This document shows, in pieces, positions 12,742 to 21,039 of a DNA stretch of 21,667 bases (position 1 is its first letter; each line of letters starts with the position of its first letter). The position numbers and the translations under genes are program-made. The DNA lies in IMG/VR virus record IMGVR_UViG_3300010157_000286, positions 1-21,667 of that record; one strand, given 5' to 3'. The DNA is from a virus. Under the pieces are notes generated by a model. The model was not told where the DNA came from and did no database searches. It worked only from the letters and a program-made list of their open reading frames with translations.

Positions 12742-15700
12742 ATGGGATACCTCGGCAAAATCTCTGCGGTCGTCGGCGTTAGTACCGGCGACTTTGAGTC
12801 GAAGCTGAATCGGTGCGCCAACGAAGTCACCAACTTCTCCAGCAAGGTCGTTCGGTCGCTGGCAGCCACAAGCGGGCAGACCGGCGCGTCGTTCGATCAG
12901 ATGTACACGAAGGCGCAGCGTTTCGAGCGAATGCTGCGGGCGGCGACATCTGGCAAGCTGGACTTCGCTGGGCTGAAGAACTTCCCTGGCAAGACGCTGG
13001 AAGAAGCAGCCGCCAGCATGCGGAAGATGGAGTCGGTTGCTTTCTCCATGACGGCCCCGATCGCCCAGATCGCAAAACAGACAGAGACGATGTCTGCGTC
13101 TATGCGTGAGGCGTTTGCACCTGCACTCATCAAGGCACAGGCCGAGGCCGAGAGGCTTCGTGACAAGCTTTCAGAGGTGGGTCAAACCGTAACGCAAGGT
13201 GAACTGGTAGAGGGCGAGAAGCAAGTCGAGCGGCTGGCCGATGCCTTCAGAAACCTTGGCGAAGCGGCGCAGATGGCCGGCAAGCTGTCTTCAGGGAAGG
13301 GTTTTCGGTTCTCGCAGCCTGGCGCATATGACGAGTTGAGTCGGGCGTCGTCGGCAGATGCGAAGGTGACCGCACTGCCAGCACACCAGATGACCCCCTC
13401 GCTGGTCAAGCTTATTCAAGAGCAAAAGGCCGCGGCTGATGCGGTGGCCCAGTACAACGCTGCCCTTCAGGCCAGCCCGTCTGCGGAAGCACAGGCCGCA
13501 TTAAACGCACGGGTGGTCGCGCTTCGGGATGTAACGGAGGAGATCAACCGCCAGATCGCTGTCTACGACAAGCTTGACACGCAGGCGGCCACGATAAAGC
13601 GGACGACTGCGGCTTTTGAAGAGCTTCGATCCTCTGCCGCAGCAGCGTTGAGCGGATTACCGCAAAACCTTGACCAAGCAAAAGCCAAGTATGACCAGAT
13701 CGTCGCTACTATCAGCAAGCTGTCCGCAGAGCAAAAGAAGGCATTTGCGGCAGGGACTTCTGGGGGCCATGCGGTTGACAGCTTGGCAGGTGCGGTTACC
13801 TCAGAGAAAGAGTCGCAGCTACCAAAAGCGCTGAAGCTGATTGGCGAGATAAGCGCCCAGATTGACGGCATGCACAAGATGGATGTCGGTGCCAAGGAGG
13901 CCGCCGCCGAAACTGAGCGACTTCAGCAAAGCATCGAAAAGATCATCAGCACCTATGCCGACTTGGGGCAAGACGCAAGATTTGCTTTTACGGGCCAAGC
14001 CCAAAGCATCAAGCAGGCATCGCAGCAACGGCAACAGATTCTTTCGCAGGTTGGCAGCATGGCCCCCGCAAGCCGGGCCTTTGCGTCAGCAAAACTGGAA
14101 GACCTTGACAACCAAGCTCGAGCGATGATTTCCAGCGGCAACAAAGACCAGTTGCCCGACATCAACGATCACCTTGCCAAGATGAAGCAGGTTGTCGCCG
14201 ATCAGATTGCTGCCGACGCTGCAATGAAAGACACGGCAGACGACGCCAGCAGGCTCAAGAAGGAACTGGAAAGCGCAGCGTCGGCCGCCCAGAAAAACGC
14301 AGATGCACTCAATAGAGCATTCACTGGGCAAGCCCAGAACGTCGATCAAGTCAGTTCCTCTTACGGGACGCTGATTTCGCGAATCGAAAAGCTCACTGAC
14401 GTGCAAAGGATGCAGCTTCAGGCCAAGCATGGCAGCGACTTAACCGATGTGGGACACAGCATTGCATTCCCAGAAGGGTCAAATGGTGCGATGTCTGCTG
14501 GTCAGATATCTTCAGCGAACGCTGGGTTGGCTTATGCTGGCGCAAGCGTAACCAAGTTTGAGCAAGACAACAAGGACTTAGACGAGCGGACTGCAAAAAC
14601 AACGGCGTTCAACAAACAACTTGCCAAGATAACCGACTCCATTGGGACGCCCGCAGCGCCTATCGACGCTTTCGACGCCGCCGTGCAGAAAGCCACGGCA
14701 GACGTTGCGAAAATGAAGGACGCCACAAAGAAGGCGCAGGCTGAGAGATTTCTTAACAAGCTAAAAAGTGACTCTGTTGCCTTGGCTGCTGCGGGCGGAA
14801 GCCCAGCATCGAAAGACGCCGATATAGCCAAGCTGACACGCAGAGCAAATAAAATTGACGCATTCGCAAATCAAAGGACAGCGGCTGGCGTATTCGGTTC
14901 TGAAATCGGTTCGGCAGACCAGCAGATCGCCAGCCTTGAGGCCGATGTAAAACAAACCCTTGCGGTTATCGAAAAGCTCCCAATACCAATTCAAAGAGTT
15001 CTTGGCCCAGCAATCGACGCCGTCAAAGACAAGGTAGTGGCGCTGACGGCAGCTTCTACTCTTTCTGAAAGAGAAGCCGCAAGAGTTTCGGCTGATGCCT
15101 TAAAGAAAACTGCCGTAAACCACAAGACATCTCAAGATTTTTCTGGAACATTCGGCGAGTTCTTGGATGAAGCAGCACCCAAGGCATATAAGTCGCAACT
15201 CGATTCCATTCAACAGCGATTCATGTCTCTGGGGGCAGTTGTTGGCGGCCCAACAGCAAAGGCTATCGACAACTACGAAAAAGCCCTGCATGACGCTTCG
15301 CAAACAGGCGTCCTCGGCACGAAGCAGACCCGCGATCAAATGGAGTCGCTCACCGTCTCCATAGCCAAGGCTGCGGTGGCCGAAAAGCTTCTTAACAACG
15401 GCCAGGCAAAGTCGTTTTTGGTGGGGTTGAAGAAAAACTTTGGAGACGTTGGTCGCGGCGGCGCAGACAAGTTTGCGCTTGCAATGAATCAAGCTGCCTA
15501 CGCGGTCGATGACTGGATGTCCGCAACTGGCGGCATTGAGCAGAAGATTCGGGCTATCTCAAACAACTTGACTCAGCTTGGGTTTGTTGCTGGCGGAAAC
15601 ACAGGGCTGTATCTTGCTCTTGCCTCTGTGATAACGTCTCATGTAGTGATCGCTTACATGAAATTTGCAGAGGGTGGCAAGACCGCCGAAGACAAGTCAA

Positions 15701-17439
15701 AGGCTCTCAATGACGCCCTTGACAAGCAGAAGGATGGAGTCGGAAAGCTGTCAGCAGCCTACGCCGATCTGGCGAAAGAAATGTCCAAGTCGGAGAACGC
15801 CAGTAAGGGGATTGCTAGGGCCGACGTGATCGGCAAGATTGATGACCTCCGCAGGTCAAACAGCAATCGCCGATCTGGCGATTTGGCGGAAGGCGTCCTC
15901 AGTGAGTCAGCGTTGCAAGCATCCTTAGAGCGAAAGCTCAAGAATGCCACCACCGCAGGCCAAGCCGTCAGTATCCAAATGGCACTTGAGTCCTCCAGGG
16001 GGAGGGAGCGATCGGCTAGGAACGCAGCGTCATCGACAGTCCCTCTTGTTGACGAATCACAAATAGACGCCCTTCGTGCATTCAGAGCGCAGCGGACAAA
16101 CGAACTGACGAACTCATTTCAATCCAGCTTTAGGGACGCCACTGGCTTTGATTTTGGAAACAAGGCTCGCCTGCAAAGGATACAGGGCGAAAAAGATGTG
16201 GCGGCAGTAGACGCCATTATCAAGAAATTTGAGGATTCTGTCTCGGCGGCAAGCGACAAACTCGCAGAAAACATAGTCACCGCATCTCTTTCGGCCAGCG
16301 ACAAAATCGACGCAGCGCAATCAGACGTTGCCGATGCGATCGCGCGCGGCGTGAAGGGTGCGGCTGCTTTCCAGGTAGAGCTTGATGCGGCTGGGCGGGC
16401 TTTGTCAAACGCGATGATGGCGATGCACGATGCCGCCATGGAGAGCAACCCAGCAAAGAAAGCCGAAGCGACAGAGAGAGCGCAGCGTCAGTACGACAAC
16501 GCAGTTCGTAATTCCGCAAGTTTCGCTGATCGATCTGCTGCGATCCGCAGGCAGCGAGGGATGGCTGGGGAGGGATCATCTCTTGCCGTAGACGTTGCCG
16601 CACGCGACGAGATTGCTGCGCGGCGGGCATATAACGATGCCGCCAAGAACGCTGCCGCAGTGAACGCATTGGCTGACAAAAACGCTAGGGAGGCAGGACA
16701 AAGAGTTCAAGATGCTATCAAAGCGCAAAAGACAGCCGAGGAGGATTTGGCTGCTAAAGAGGCGCATCTTCGGCTAAACCCCAGGGACGAGAACAGTCCA
16801 TTCAACCCCCCTGGCTTGACGAAAGATGAACAAAAAGTAGAAGACGCCAAGAAGCAGGTTGAGCTTGCAAGGGCTGCGGTAAAGGCCGCCCGCGAAGAGA
16901 AAATGCAAGCGATCAGCAGCGGGGCCGTCAACAGCTTTGACGCCAATGAAGAGGCAAGGAAAGCAGCAAAGTCGTTTGAGGACGCACAGTCGCGAGCCGA
17001 CGAGGCCAAAAGCCGCCAAGAAGGAGTGCAGCGCGAACGCGAACGGACGAAAGCGGGCCTTGATCTTGCAAGGTCTGAAAAGGAGCGGCGAGTTAAGTCG
17101 GCTACCACAGACGCCGAGCTTGTAGGGGCAGCCGCAGCAGAAATGGCAAACCCTCAGAAGTTTCTGCAAGGGTATTTTGACAACAAAAAGAAAGAAGTGC
17201 AGACAGCGCTTAAGGGATACGAAGACGAAAGACAGAACGCCCTGACAGGCGGGCCTTCTCGGGCGGCGCTCAATGCCACAGACGTAACTTCAGCGGCTGG
17301 CTCGAGCGAACTCAACCGCCTGCTCCGCGGCGATGACGCCAGCAAGGATGTGAACTTCGCTGAAATGAAACACCAGTCGGAACTGCTGGCCGAGATCAGA
17401 GATGGCATCAGAGACGCCACCGGCATCATCGTCAACTAA
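12742..17439 (+). CDS. tail tape measure protein
   Basis: The 1565-residue product is overwhelmingly alpha-helical and charged, with long coiled-coil stretches at both ends. The N-terminus (ISAVVGVSTGDFESKLNRCANEVTNF) matches the usual opening of tape measure proteins, where the first helix follows a VG--T--F---L segment. One hydrophobic segment at about 954-975 (TGLYLALASVITSHVVIAYMKF) could insert in the host membrane during DNA delivery. Degenerate repeats of about 110 residues begin at 303, 416 and 527. From the usual 0.15 nm per residue the tail would be about 235 nm long. No lysozyme or peptidase motif was seen. Part of the middle (around 14800-15200) is lower in GC than the neighbouring genes. 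It follows G/GT with a 4-base gap and has AGGGTG at 12731-12736 as ribosome binding site. Confidence 0.92.
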   Translation: MGYLGKISAVVGVSTGDFESKLNRCANEVTNFSSKVVRSLAATSGQTGASFDQMYTKAQRFERMLRAATSGKLDFAGLKNFPGKTLEEAAASMRKMESVAFSMTAPIAQIAKQTETMSASMREAFAPALIKAQAEAERLRDKLSEVGQTVTQGELVEGEKQVERLADAFRNLGEAAQMAGKLSSGKGFRFSQPGAYDELSRASSADAKVTALPAHQMTPSLVKLIQEQKAAADAVAQYNAALQASPSAEAQAALNARVVALRDVTEEINRQIAVYDKLDTQAATIKRTTAAFEELRSSAAAALSGLPQNLDQAKAKYDQIVATISKLSAEQKKAFAAGTSGGHAVDSLAGAVTSEKESQLPKALKLIGEISAQIDGMHKMDVGAKEAAAETERLQQSIEKIISTYADLGQDARFAFTGQAQSIKQASQQRQQILSQVGSMAPASRAFASAKLEDLDNQARAMISSGNKDQLPDINDHLAKMKQVVADQIAADAAMKDTADDASRLKKELESAASAAQKNADALNRAFTGQAQNVDQVSSSYGTLISRIEKLTDVQRMQLQAKHGSDLTDVGHSIAFPEGSNGAMSAGQISSANAGLAYAGASVTKFEQDNKDLDERTAKTTAFNKQLAKITDSIGTPAAPIDAFDAAVQKATADVAKMKDATKKAQAERFLNKLKSDSVALAAAGGSPASKDADIAKLTRRANKIDAFANQRTAAGVFGSEIGSADQQIASLEADVKQTLAVIEKLPIPIQRVLGPAIDAVKDKVVALTAASTLSEREAARVSADALKKTAVNHKTSQDFSGTFGEFLDEAAPKAYKSQLDSIQQRFMSLGAVVGGPTAKAIDNYEKALHDASQTGVLGTKQTRDQMESLTVSIAKAAVAEKLLNNGQAKSFLVGLKKNFGDVGRGGADKFALAMNQAAYAVDDWMSATGGIEQKIRAISNNLTQLGFVAGGNTGLYLALASVITSHVVIAYMKFAEGGKTAEDKSKALNDALDKQKDGVGKLSAAYADLAKEMSKSENASKGIARADVIGKIDDLRRSNSNRRSGDLAEGVLSESALQASLERKLKNATTAGQAVSIQMALESSRGRERSARNAASSTVPLVDESQIDALRAFRAQRTNELTNSFQSSFRDATGFDFGNKARLQRIQGEKDVAAVDAIIKKFEDSVSAASDKLAENIVTASLSASDKIDAAQSDVADAIARGVKGAAAFQVELDAAGRALSNAMMAMHDAAMESNPAKKAEATERAQRQYDNAVRNSASFADRSAAIRRQRGMAGEGSSLAVDVAARDEIAARRAYNDAAKNAAAVNALADKNAREAGQRVQDAIKAQKTAEEDLAAKEAHLRLNPRDENSPFNPPGLTKDEQKVEDAKKQVELARAAVKAAREEKMQAISSGAVNSFDANEEARKAAKSFEDAQSRADEAKSRQEGVQRERERTKAGLDLARSEKERRVKSATTDAELVGAAAAEMANPQKFLQGYFDNKKKEVQTALKGYEDERQNALTGGPSRAALNATDVTSAAGSSELNRLLRGDDASKDVNFAEMKHQSELLAEIRDGIRDATGIIVN
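13648..14655 (+). repeat. degenerate ~110-residue repeats within the tape measure protein
   Basis: Three clear repeat starts are LSGLPQNLDQAKAKYDQI (residue 303, base 13648), FTGQAQSIKQASQQRQQI (416, base 13987) and FTGQAQNVDQVSSSYGTL (527, base 14320). Each is followed by a helix such as ISKLSAEQKKAF or IEKLTDVQRMQL. Spacings are 113 and 111 residues. Weaker copies begin at IGTPAAPIDAFDAAVQKA (634, base 14641) and FGSEIGSADQQIASLEAD (718, base 14893). The repeats are protein-level and diverged; no long exact DNA repeat was noticed. They suggest growth of the tape measure by internal duplication. Confidence 0.6.
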
Positions 17440-17447
17440 GGAAAATC

Positions 17448-17816
17448 ATGGCAGACTTGAATATCAGTTGCGCTTATTCTCTCAGCAAGGACAACTTGAC
17501 CAACAGCGCCAGCGTATCCGGCGCGACAGCGTCAATGGCGAACTCTGGCTTCCAGAGCAACACGCTCTCGCTGTCTGGATCGGCCGTTGGCATCAGCACC
17601 GCCAACCTGACAAACGTCGGAGTGGCGTTCATCCAGAACCTTTCGACCAGCACTGCGGCAACCGCCGCCATTGGAGTGCTGAACGGGGCGACGTTCGTCC
17701 CGTTCGCCAACCTGCGGGCCGGCGAGCCAGCGGTTCTCAGGCTTGTCGCCGGATCGACGTACCAGGCTACCGGCACCTCCGGCACCCGCCTTCGCGTTGA
17801 CATCACAGAAGGCTGA
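17448..17816 (+). CDS. small beta-rich tail-associated protein
   Basis: The 122-residue product is rich in Ser, Thr, Ala, Asn and Gly, with alternating strands. Examples are ISTANLTNVGVAFIQNLSTS, FVPFANLRAGEPAVLRLVAG and TRLRVDITEG. The AGE-A-LRL pattern followed by TYQATG is common in small phage beta proteins of the tail-tip region, but I cannot name a family. It follows the tape measure gene, with AAGGA (17438-17442) as ribosome binding site overlapping that gene's stop. Its style resembles the product at 9429-9755, so a shared fold is possible. Likely a structural protein. Confidence 0.7.
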   Translation: MADLNISCAYSLSKDNLTNSASVSGATASMANSGFQSNTLSLSGSAVGISTANLTNVGVAFIQNLSTSTAATAAIGVLNGATFVPFANLRAGEPAVLRLVAGSTYQATGTSGTRLRVDITEG

Positions 17817-17818
17817 CC

Positions 17819-18979
17819 ATGATTCAATCCATAGAACTTGGGCAGGCGCAGACGTTCACCCGCAGCGCCGAGGTGGACGGCCAGCATGACACTCGAGAAC
17901 GAGTGTTCAAGGTGCTGATGTCATACCCCAGCGAGAAGTATGACCCGCAAATCTTCTGCGGCGTGAAAATCGGAGACGCACATCCAGACAACAAGTTTTT
18001 GACTTGCTACGAATTTGACTGCAAGTTCGACGGCGACAGTCGTCTGGTAAACCTTGTCACTTTCAAGTACAAGAACTTTGCCAGTCAGTTCGCTTCGGAT
18101 CAGATGAAGGATCACGATCCGAAGCAGGACTCGCCAGAGATTCGCGTTGCGAACTGGACGACTTCAATGTCGCTCATGGAGCGGCCGGCAAACATCTGGA
18201 GAACTTATCCGCCAGCAAACCCAGACCTGTGGAAGCGGCCCGCCAATCCCAACGGCGACCTTTATGACGGCGTCACGATCCTGCGGCCAGTCACCTCATT
18301 CCACATTGAGCAGTACGAACCAAACGATCCAATCAAGTTTAATAAATATGGTGGATGGATCAACAGCAAGATCGTAAGGCTGACGACGCGAACCACTTAC
18401 GATTTCCCAGTTCACACGCTCATGTTTCGTGGGGTTACCTACAAGCCTCATGTTGAGACGTTTGGGTCGCAGACATTCCGTGGCTGGCTGGCGACATACG
18501 AACTTCTTTACGATCCGAATTTGGTTGTGCTTCCGAACCCAGACGGCAGCCCGCCAACCGCTTCGGCCGACCCAAATGACCCGATCCCATACGCTCAGAC
18601 GGTTATCGGCTGGGATCGCCTTCAAGTCGTGGAAGGTTTCAATGTCCTGAACAACCGCAAGGATGACGCCGACGTTGATTGGAAAGCACTTGCGCTAAAG
18701 CACATGGACGGGCAGATACTCTTCACCGCTGGAGCCACTTCATACGCCACGAACGTGCAGAACACAGTCACGCGGGCAATGGTGACCGTTCCCGAATACC
18801 AAAGCGGCGGCCTGTTGCAACGACCTTCATCGTCTCCCGTGGCACTGAATGCTGACGGCACACCCAGGAACCTGTGGAAGACGCAGTCCAACGGGTACAA
18901 GCTACAGCCGCTGCTGACAATTCAGCAGACGCAGTATGAGTTTGACATGGTCAAAGTGCTGAACTTGAGGCTGACATAA
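17819..18979 (+). CDS. putative distal tail or baseplate protein (unrecognised family)
   Basis: The 386-residue product has no motif that I recognise. It is predicted mostly beta, with many aromatic residues (YEFDCKFDGDSRLVNLVTFKYKNF, WLATYELLYDPNLVVLP) and a Pro/Asp-rich loop (NPDGSPPTASADPNDPIPY, about 240-258). It has no signal peptide or membrane segment. The gene directly follows the small beta protein after the tape measure gene, where siphoviruses encode the distal tail and tail-tip hub, so such a role is the best guess. GAAGG (17809-17813) serves as ribosome binding site. The stop overlaps the next start (taATG), so the two products are probably co-translated. Confidence 0.6.
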   Translation: MIQSIELGQAQTFTRSAEVDGQHDTRERVFKVLMSYPSEKYDPQIFCGVKIGDAHPDNKFLTCYEFDCKFDGDSRLVNLVTFKYKNFASQFASDQMKDHDPKQDSPEIRVANWTTSMSLMERPANIWRTYPPANPDLWKRPANPNGDLYDGVTILRPVTSFHIEQYEPNDPIKFNKYGGWINSKIVRLTTRTTYDFPVHTLMFRGVTYKPHVETFGSQTFRGWLATYELLYDPNLVVLPNPDGSPPTASADPNDPIPYAQTVIGWDRLQVVEGFNVLNNRKDDADVDWKALALKHMDGQILFTAGATSYATNVQNTVTRAMVTVPEYQSGGLLQRPSSSPVALNADGTPRNLWKTQSNGYKLQPLLTIQQTQYEFDMVKVLNLRLT

Positions 18980-19323
18980 TGGCCGAAGGCTACCTCATAG
19001 GCCCAAACCTCTTGGCCGACATCCGCCGCACGGTCGCCGCCGTTGACGGTAGCGAACTGGCCCTGACCCCCACCCGCATCCAAACGCGGTTCGAGGAAGT
19101 CCAGTACCCGCAGCAGAAGATTTTCCGCATCGGCACGTTCACGGGGGCGTGGTCGCTCAACGGCACCAACACCGTCACGCTGCCGGTGTCTGGGTCAACG
19201 TCGGTCACGACGGTATCGGCGACGAATTTGTTTGCGTCGATTGCGACGGCAAGCTCATCGCGAAACTGCGGCATCGCGAAAGACGGCACCGCTTGGTATC
19301 TCATCGCAGCCCAGTGCGGATAG
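18979..19323 (+). CDS. small tail-tip protein (unrecognised family)
   Basis: In the 114-residue product, the segment IFRIGTFTGAWSLNGTNTVTLP, then ATNLFASIATASSSRNCGIAKDGTAWYLIAAQCG, forms a beta-hairpin-rich domain ending with two cysteines. Proteins with the same F-G-W-G---VT...NL-A-------C-IA-DG--WYLIAAQ pattern occur, from memory, in tail regions of uncultured and planctomycete-associated phages; no function is known to me. It starts inside the stop of the previous gene. The following gene's ribosome binding site overlaps its own stop. Confidence 0.65.
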   Translation: MAEGYLIGPNLLADIRRTVAAVDGSELALTPTRIQTRFEEVQYPQQKIFRIGTFTGAWSLNGTNTVTLPVSGSTSVTTVSATNLFASIATASSSRNCGIAKDGTAWYLIAAQCG

Positions 19324-19332
19324 GAGGGCGGG

Positions 19333-20397
19333 ATGTTTATACCGGGGTGCTTTTGTTGCGGCGGTGGCGGCGGGCCTGCCGATTCGTGCAGCTACTGTGC
19401 CGATCTCTGTACATTACCACCAGCAATAACGATGCGACTTGATTTAGGGGCATCTGCTGGCGTCACAGGTGCCTCGCTGCCAAGCGGGACTGCTGCTGCG
19501 CTCAAATCCTACATTGAGTCGCTTTTGTTTTGCCGCCACATGACAAAGCATGATGTTTCGTGCCACGACCCAGACTACGAATACATTTTGGAAGACGGCT
19601 ACACAATTGGCTACGCCGACAACTGGGGGGAATCTGGAGAGTTTGGCGGCATACAGCTTGGTTGCTCTGGAGGCTCAAGTTTCTACAACGCTTACCTTCT
19701 TGTTGGAGATGGCCTTTCGTACATGTACGAAGGAGCAATGACTGTAAGTGGTGTAGCTTTTTCTTATGCCTTTGGAGCCAACCTGCAACGAAGAGGGCGG
19801 TCGTTTTTCTTAGACCACGCAGTATGCCCGCTGACCTCCGAAATTCCAATTGTCGGAACCATCAGAATGCCTGACGGATTTTACGACATAGACGGAATTG
19901 TTTTGCCTTTTTCGGTTTACGTCACATCAGGCACTGGTGGTGCAAACAAGTCGTTTGTGTCGTTTCCTGACGCTCGCCTAATGATGGCACCGTCGTCTTG
20001 TGCGTCTCCTGTATTTTACAACCACAACACATGGTGGTATTACCTAATCGGAACAAGTGCGGAAGGCACAGCGTCACCCACTTACTGGTCTTCTGGAAAA
20101 TACACAGCCGACTGTGAGATTCTTGGATACTTAGGGTATCGACCCAAAATTACAGCCGGTAAGGCTGGCGTTGTCCACATCACCGCAACCAATGTCTATT
20201 ACGACTACTGGTGGCGCGTGTTTCGTGGCTCAACCAAAGTCATTGAGTACGGCAGCGATTCGACGCCCGACAGCGGCGGTAACACCGGATCGATCACCAA
20301 CACGTTTGCCGTGTCGGCCGGCGACGTAATCACGCTGGGCGATCCCGGCGATTACAACGTCTGCACAAACCTCCAAATCTGGTGGACACCCACATGA
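19333..20397 (+). CDS. Cys-rich putative tail fibre or receptor-binding protein
   Basis: The 354-residue product begins MFIPGCFCCGGGGGPADSC, with six cysteines in the first 26 residues (6, 8, 9, 19, 22, 26). The rest is beta-rich and aromatic: YIESLLFCRHMTKHDVSCHD, GGIQLGCSGGSSFYNAYLLVG, NHNTWWYYLIG, and a C-terminal GDVITLGDPGDYNVCTNLQIWW strand pair. Position at the end of the tail cluster and the patchy base composition suit a host-recognition protein: bases 19861-19920 are 40% GC while 20281-20340 are 60%. AGGAGG at 19322-19327 is a strong ribosome binding site. There is no signal peptide, and no named domain is recognised. The Cys-rich start could bind metal or form disulfides in the finished virion. 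Confidence 0.6.
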   Translation: MFIPGCFCCGGGGGPADSCSYCADLCTLPPAITMRLDLGASAGVTGASLPSGTAAALKSYIESLLFCRHMTKHDVSCHDPDYEYILEDGYTIGYADNWGESGEFGGIQLGCSGGSSFYNAYLLVGDGLSYMYEGAMTVSGVAFSYAFGANLQRRGRSFFLDHAVCPLTSEIPIVGTIRMPDGFYDIDGIVLPFSVYVTSGTGGANKSFVSFPDARLMMAPSSCASPVFYNHNTWWYYLIGTSAEGTASPTYWSSGKYTADCEILGYLGYRPKITAGKAGVVHITATNVYYDYWWRVFRGSTKVIEYGSDSTPDSGGNTGSITNTFAVSAGDVITLGDPGDYNVCTNLQIWWTPT

Positions 20398-20684
20398 AAT
20401 GCCAACTCGTCCCCGTGAACCGTAAATACGCCCGATGCACGGTCTGCCTGCGGTTGGCCCGCCACGCTTCCGGCGACGACAACCGGGAATGCCCCGGCGA
20501 GCCGCCGCCCCCCATGGGCCTCGGCGACATGGTCAAGGCGGGCTTGAACGCTGTCGGCATCACGCAGGAGCGTGTTGCGGCCGTTTTCGGCTCCTGCTGG
20601 GGTTGCCCAGAGCGCCAGCAGGTTTTCAACGAGTGGGGTGCTAAAATAGGGATAGGTGTTGATCCCTCTAGGCTACCGGGCTAG
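20394..20684 (+). CDS. small Cys-rich (zinc-ribbon-like) phage protein
   Basis: The 96-residue product has two CxxC pairs, Cys15-Cys18 (ARCTVCLR) and Cys68-Cys71 (GSCWGCPERQ), plus Cys3 and Cys33. The middle is LGDMVKAGLNAVGITQERVAAVFG, a helix-turn-helix-like stretch, and the end is NEWGAKIGIG. I recall small proteins with LGD-----L---GIT--RV and C-GC--R as recurrent in phages of planctomycetes and related metagenomes, but the function is unknown. Zinc binding is likely from the cysteine spacing. ATG 20394 overlaps the stop of the fibre gene (ATGA); GTG 20382 upstream is less likely. A short 6-bp hairpin (AGGGAT 20648-20653 with ATCCCT 20662-20667) lies near its 3' end. Confidence 0.7.
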   Translation: MKCQLVPVNRKYARCTVCLRLARHASGDDNRECPGEPPPPMGLGDMVKAGLNAVGITQERVAAVFGSCWGCPERQQVFNEWGAKIGIGVDPSRLPG

Positions 20685-20690
20685 ACTATT

Positions 20691-20909
20691 ATGCGTTCGT
20701 TCGGCGATCTTGATCCCGACGACGACACGCCCGCGGGCGGCGGCATTCCCGACGATGACGGCATGGTCTGGCTGGAGGGCAAGGATGGCGTCCAAGAAAA
20801 ACCCGCTCCTCGAGAAGGTGCTGGCAAAGCTCTCGGCGGTGAAGCGAAACCCGTCCTGGTGGGAAAAGGTCGAGCCAGAACACGCAGAGCTTCTCGCCGG
20901 CCTGCGTGA
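20691..20909 (+). CDS. possible small acidic protein overlapping the next gene
   Basis: The frame encodes 72 residues starting MRSFGDLDPDDDTPAGGG, then IPDDDGMVWLEGKDGV. Up to about 20795 its third codon positions are mostly G or C, as in real genes here. Beyond that point the bias is lost and appears in the frame of the gene starting at 20785, whose ribosome binding site lies inside this frame. Thus only the first 35 or so codons look coding. Either it is a short gene with a long non-selected overlap, or it was once joined to the next gene and has been frameshifted. No good ribosome binding site precedes ATG 20691. Confidence 0.35.
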   Translation: MRSFGDLDPDDDTPAGGGIPDDDGMVWLEGKDGVQEKPAPREGAGKALGGEAKPVLVGKGRARTRRASRRPA

Positions 20910-21039
20910 AGCGTGGCTGGCCGGCACGTTTGGCCCGCACTTGAAGCCTGCGGCCACAGCGATCTCCAAGACGCTCTCCGAAGAGAACGTCGCGACCATC
21001 GGCCCAGACAGGGTTGCCGTGTGGCTAAAAAGAGCCTAG
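20785..21039 (+). CDS. small helical protein, putative DNA-binding (unassigned)
   Basis: The 84-residue product starts MASKKNPLLEKVLAKLSAVK, then RNPSWWEKVEPEHAELLAGL, and continues REAWLAGTFGPHLKPAATAISKTLSEENVATIGPDRVAVWLKRA. The last part (AATAISKTLSEE...IGPDRVAVWLKR) has the spacing of a helix-turn-helix with a final V--WL recognition helix, as in small terminase-like or regulator proteins. GGAGGG at 20774-20779 gives a strong start at 20785. It overlaps the downstream phosphoesterase gene by 19 bases. I have seen such small proteins next to phage metallophosphoesterases, but no function is established. Confidence 0.7.
   Translation: MASKKNPLLEKVLAKLSAVKRNPSWWEKVEPEHAELLAGLREAWLAGTFGPHLKPAATAISKTLSEENVATIGPDRVAVWLKRA

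Noticed and set aside
12416-12808. 130-codon frame overlapping the end of the G-like gene and the start of the tape measure gene
   Set aside because: It overlaps three better-supported reading frames, encodes a low-complexity Arg/Pro-rich product and has no family pattern.
12742-17439. Peptidoglycan hydrolase or peptidase domain inside the tape measure protein
   Set aside because: Some tape measure proteins carry one, but no lysozyme, NLPC/P60 or M23 motif was seen in the helical sequence.
20642-20667. TAAAAT -10-like box and a 6-bp hairpin at the 3' end of the small Cys-rich gene
   Set aside because: No -35 box at the right distance and no T-run after the hairpin; evidence is too thin for a promoter or terminator call.
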